Assembly (NCBI GenBank): GCA_943355185.1
Contig: CALREM010000009.1
Coordinates: 1-7,542, forward strand
Reading direction: 5' to 3'
DNA: 7,542 nucleotides
Origin: Candidatus Nomurabacteria bacterium
GTDB taxonomy: Bacteria > Patescibacteriota > Minisyncoccia > Phycocordibacterales > PALSA-1337
Part shown: one piece after another, positions 5,780-7,542 of the stretch
Layout: each line of letters starts with the position of its first letter
Numbering within the stretch: the first letter of the stretch is position 1
Notes under the pieces: generated by a model
The model's database searches: none
What the model was told of the DNA's origin: nothing
What the model saw: only the letters and a program-made list of their open reading frames with translations
Program-made: the position numbers and the translations under genes

Positions 5780-6598
5780 ATGAAAAAGATTTTAATAATT
5801 GAGGACGATGTTTTTCTTGGAGATGTTTTGCTTCAGAAGCTAAAAAAAGAATATTTTGATACGGAACTTGCAAGAGATGGAGCAGAGGGTTTCGATAAAA
5901 TAAAGAGCTTTAAGCCCGACCTGATCCTTCTTGATATCATTCTTCCTCATATGAATGGTTATGAAATTCTCGAAGCAAAATTTAAAGATTCTTCTATAAA
6001 AGACATTCCTGTCATAATTATTTCAAACTCAGGACAACCTGTGGAGATAAGTCGTGCACTCAATCTTGGAGTAAAAGATTACCTCGTAAAAGCACAGTTT
6101 GACCCAGAAGAAGTAATGATAAAAGTAAGATCTCAACTTCGAAAAGATGAGGATTCTGAGAACGAACAATCTGAAAATTCTGTAGTTACCAAAACTTCTC
6201 ACAATAGTAGTCTCGAGGGAAAGAAAATAATGTGGATCGAGGATGATAAGTTTCTTAATGACATCGTCGCTCGAAAATTGGCAGCGACGAAATGTGTTTT
6301 TCTTCAAGCGTCTGAAGGGGAAAAGGCAATCGCAATGATCAGCGAAAATATCCCAGACATTATTCTTTTGGATATCGTATTACCGGGAATTGATGGATTT
6401 GAGATTCTAAAACGAATAAAGTCTGATCCAAAAATTCAAAAAATCCCAGTTATTATGCTTTCAAACCTAGGACAGTCTGAAAATAATGATAAAAGTGAGG
6501 GCATGGGAGCTGTTAAATTTTTGGTAAAAGCAGCTGTTACTTTAGATGAAATTATCGAAGAAATTAAGGCTGTTATTTTCGAGCATCAAGCTAAGTAA
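5780..6598 (+). CDS. response regulator with two receiver domains and no output domain
   Basis: Predicted 272-residue cytoplasmic protein: REC1 (about 1-120), a polar linker (about 122-146, rich in Asp, Glu, Ser and Asn) and REC2 (about 147-268). Both receivers keep the full phosphorylation set. REC1 has acidic Glu8/Asp9/Asp10, acceptor Asp52 in LILLDIILP, Ser82 and Lys104 in YLVKA. REC2 has Glu154/Asp155/Asp156, Asp198 in IILLDIVLP, Ser228 and Lys250 in FLVKA. The two share an SN-x-GQ motif after the fourth strand, suggesting internal duplication. No DNA-binding, enzymatic or RNA-binding domain follows, so output must be through protein contacts or as a phosphate relay or sink. It lies 6 bp after the kinase gene, making a cognate pair. 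The ATG start lacks a Shine-Dalgarno. Downstream is a hairpin and a convergent kinase. Confidence 0.93.
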   Translation: MKKILIIEDDVFLGDVLLQKLKKEYFDTELARDGAEGFDKIKSFKPDLILLDIILPHMNGYEILEAKFKDSSIKDIPVIIISNSGQPVEISRALNLGVKDYLVKAQFDPEEVMIKVRSQLRKDEDSENEQSENSVVTKTSHNSSLEGKKIMWIEDDKFLNDIVARKLAATKCVFLQASEGEKAIAMISENIPDIILLDIVLPGIDGFEILKRIKSDPKIQKIPVIMLSNLGQSENNDKSEGMGAVKFLVKAAVTLDEIIEEIKAVIFEHQAK

Positions 6599-6612
6599 GT
6601 TACTACTTTCAC
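6597..6612 (+). repeat. left copy of an imperfect direct repeat flanking a hairpin
   Basis: AAGTTACTACTTTCAC at 6597-6612 recurs at 6649-6663 as AAGTTGCTACTTCAC, differing by one substitution and one missing T. This copy overlaps the stop codon of the response regulator. Confidence 0.5.
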
Positions 6613-6619
6613 CCAGTAG

Positions 6620-6637
6620 GCGATTCAGCAGAATCGC
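6620..6637. terminator. hairpin between convergent genes, possible weak bidirectional terminator
   Basis: GCGATTC (6620-6626) pairs perfectly with GAATCGC (6631-6637) around an AGCA loop. A smaller stem CTACT/AGTAG (6603-6607 with 6615-6619) abuts it on the left and GAAGT/ACTTC (6648-6652 with 6657-6661) lies to the right. Position between two convergent stop codons suits a shared terminator, but neither side has a T-run, so it is not a textbook intrinsic terminator. It may instead act by stabilising mRNA 3' ends. Confidence 0.4.
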
Positions 6638-6648
6638 TCTTGGAGCCG

Positions 6649-6663
6649 AAGTTGCTACTTCAC
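6649..6663 (+). repeat. right copy of the imperfect direct repeat
   Basis: AAGTTGCTACTTCAC, the partner of 6597-6612. It overlaps the stop codon of the convergent kinase gene, whose TAG reads as CTA at 6655-6657 on the + strand. Confidence 0.5.
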
Positions 6664-7449
6664 TATCGGTACAATAATCTGGAATGTGGCACCTCGATCG
6701 ACACCTTCTGAAAAAACGTTGATTCTGCCGCTATGGCGACGAACGATCGCTTGGGCGAGATAGAGTCCAACACCAAAACCCTCAGTATCCGTCTTTTGAG
6801 CGTTTGCAGTTCTGAAGAACTTGGTAAATATTTTATTAAGATCTTTAGGGTCTATGCCAATACCGTTGTCGCTGACGGTAATGACAGCTTTTTTCTTTTC
6901 AAATGCGACGGATAGTTCTACATTTCGTCCTGGTGGGGAATAGGTTGCGGCGTTTTGTAGGAGAGTTTGTAAAACGAACTCCATGCGAGGTGTATCTATA
7001 TTGGCAAAAATATCAGGATTTGAGCAGCTGACTGCAAGAAAAAGATTTTTTTCATGAAATGTCTTTTTAAATGTTTCGGCTAGATTGCGAACCAAATCAC
7101 ACACGTTCACTCGTTCGAATGAATATGAGCTACGGGTAGCATTATCTGAATCGGTCAGTTCAATCAGGGTCCCGGTGAGGTCTATAAGCTGTTGTGTTGC
7201 ACGCTGCATGTCACTGAGACCTTGTTTCTTGAGACCATCTTGTTCTGTGGCAGCCATACCCTCGGTTAGCCACTTCATCTGTGTCAGAGGGGTGCGAAAC
7301 TTGTGCGCGATGATGGTAATGAACTCATACTTGAGATTTTCATTTTCGTTGAGCTTGTTCCAGATCGCGCCGCCGAGACTTTTTACTATTACGCCAAAAA
7401 TGACAATAGAAGAAGATATGAGAAGGACGTAGGGAAGAGTCATAGTCAT
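6655..7449 (-). CDS. compact single-helix sensor histidine kinase
   Basis: Predicted 264-residue kinase on the - strand, convergent with the FIST operon. One N-terminal membrane helix (about residues 5-27) is followed almost at once by the H-box FITIIAHKFRTPLTQMKW with His49, leaving no room for a sensor domain. HATPase_c boxes are present: N (LLQNAATYS, Asn166; the usual Lys after it is Thr169), G1 (DNGIGID, 194-200), F (IFTKFFRTANA) and G2 (GFGVGLY, 224-230). The FFR-x-ANA followed by K-x-x-T-[D/E]-G is shared with the operon kinase, suggesting paralogy. No response regulator accompanies it within the window. Start is ATG at 7447-7449; ATG at 7441-7443 (residue 3) is an alternative. Its predicted promoter lies so close that the leader would be only about 8 nt. 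The stop is TAG. Confidence 0.92.
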   Translation of the reverse strand: MTMTLPYVLLISSSIVIFGVIVKSLGGAIWNKLNENENLKYEFITIIAHKFRTPLTQMKWLTEGMAATEQDGLKKQGLSDMQRATQQLIDLTGTLIELTDSDNATRSSYSFERVNVCDLVRNLAETFKKTFHEKNLFLAVSCSNPDIFANIDTPRMEFVLQTLLQNAATYSPPGRNVELSVAFEKKKAVITVSDNGIGIDPKDLNKIFTKFFRTANAQKTDTEGFGVGLYLAQAIVRRHSGRINVFSEGVDRGATFQIIVPIVK

Positions 7450-7463
7450 ATGTGATGTATATT

Positions 7464-7472
7464 AGTATATCA
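7464..7472 (-). promoter_or_regulatory. predicted extended -10 promoter of the minus-strand kinase
   Basis: Read on the - strand, 7472 to 7464 gives TGATATACT: an extended -10 (TG, one base, then TATACT, 5 of 6). No good -35 is found at normal spacing. Transcription would start near 7457, about 8 nt before the ATG, so the mRNA has almost no leader. Confidence 0.5.
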
Positions 7473-7477
7473 TTGTT

Positions 7478-7496
7478 TGTTTATGTTGAATAAACA
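7478..7496. promoter_or_regulatory. operator-like inverted repeat upstream of the minus-strand kinase
   Basis: TGTTTAT (7478-7484) and ATAAACA (7490-7496) form a perfect 7-bp dyad with a 5-bp spacer. It covers the place where a -35 box would lie for the kinase promoter (about 7487-7492). That size and position fit a binding site for a dimeric regulator. An RNA hairpin is less likely, since the dyad lies upstream of the predicted start of transcription. Confidence 0.4.
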
Positions 7497-7518
7497 TCAT
7501 GTGAGTATGATTGTGTCA

Positions 7519-7534
7519 TAAAAGTGAACTTTTA
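7519..7534. repeat. second short palindrome near the right edge
   Basis: TAAAAGT (7519-7525) and ACTTTTA (7528-7534) are perfect inverted copies separated by GA. It could be a further regulator site for the minus-strand kinase, or belong to a gene beyond the window. The window ends 8 bases later, so context is missing. No gene is seen between 7450 and 7542. Confidence 0.3.
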
Positions 7535-7542
7535 GATTGACT

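Noticed and set aside
1..7542. Possible reassigned TGA codon, since none of the nine main stop codons is TGA.
   Set aside because: No gene needs to be read through an in-frame TGA, conserved Trp and Gly positions use TGG and GGN, and nine stops is too small a sample in AT-rich DNA.
1..7542. CRISPR arrays, tRNA or rRNA genes, insertion sequences.
   Set aside because: No regularly spaced direct repeats, cloverleaf-like segments, transposase motifs or long terminal inverted repeats were seen on either strand.

Overview
The window looks like chromosome from a candidate phyla radiation (Patescibacteria/Parcubacteria-type) bacterium. This is an inference from protein style, not from a database match. 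The L2 N-terminus has a divergent SRRHMT-type start, L23 carries a lysine-rich N-terminal extension, and one protein combines a short membrane anchor with a PsbP-like region and an IPT/TIG domain. The histidine kinases are compact and the response regulator has no output domain. Recognisable Shine-Dalgarno sequences are almost absent. All nine stop codons of the main genes are TAA or TAG, and nothing in the window requires a recoded TGA.

Left part (1-1863): the end of an S10-type ribosomal protein operon, rplD (5' end cut by the window), rplW and rplB, all on the + strand. A 23-codon ORF follows rplB, then a strong intrinsic terminator. The expected rpsS-rplV-rpsC continuation is not here, so the ribosomal block ends at rplB.

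Middle (1864-3541): two single-gene units. The first encodes a membrane-anchored, outward-facing protein with a PsbP-like region and an IPT/TIG domain; its predicted promoter places transcription start at or next to the ATG. The second encodes a 115-residue coiled-coil protein built on six 21-bp/7-residue repeats, behind an extended -10 promoter.

Right part (3542-7542): a signal-transduction island. An extended -10 promoter precedes a tightly packed three-gene operon: a free-standing FIST ligand-sensor protein, a membrane histidine kinase with two transmembrane helices and no recognisable sensor domain, and a response regulator made only of two complete receiver domains. Convergent to it is a second small histidine kinase on the - strand, with the same FFR-x-ANA ATP-lid style, its own extended -10 promoter and an operator-like dyad. 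The simplest reading is that the cytoplasmic FIST protein provides the sensory input the operon kinase lacks, the kinase phosphorylates one or both receivers, and the second kinase may feed the same regulator. Output would have to be by protein-protein contact, since no DNA-binding or enzymatic domain is present. The two kinase loci meet at a hairpin flanked by a near-perfect direct repeat.
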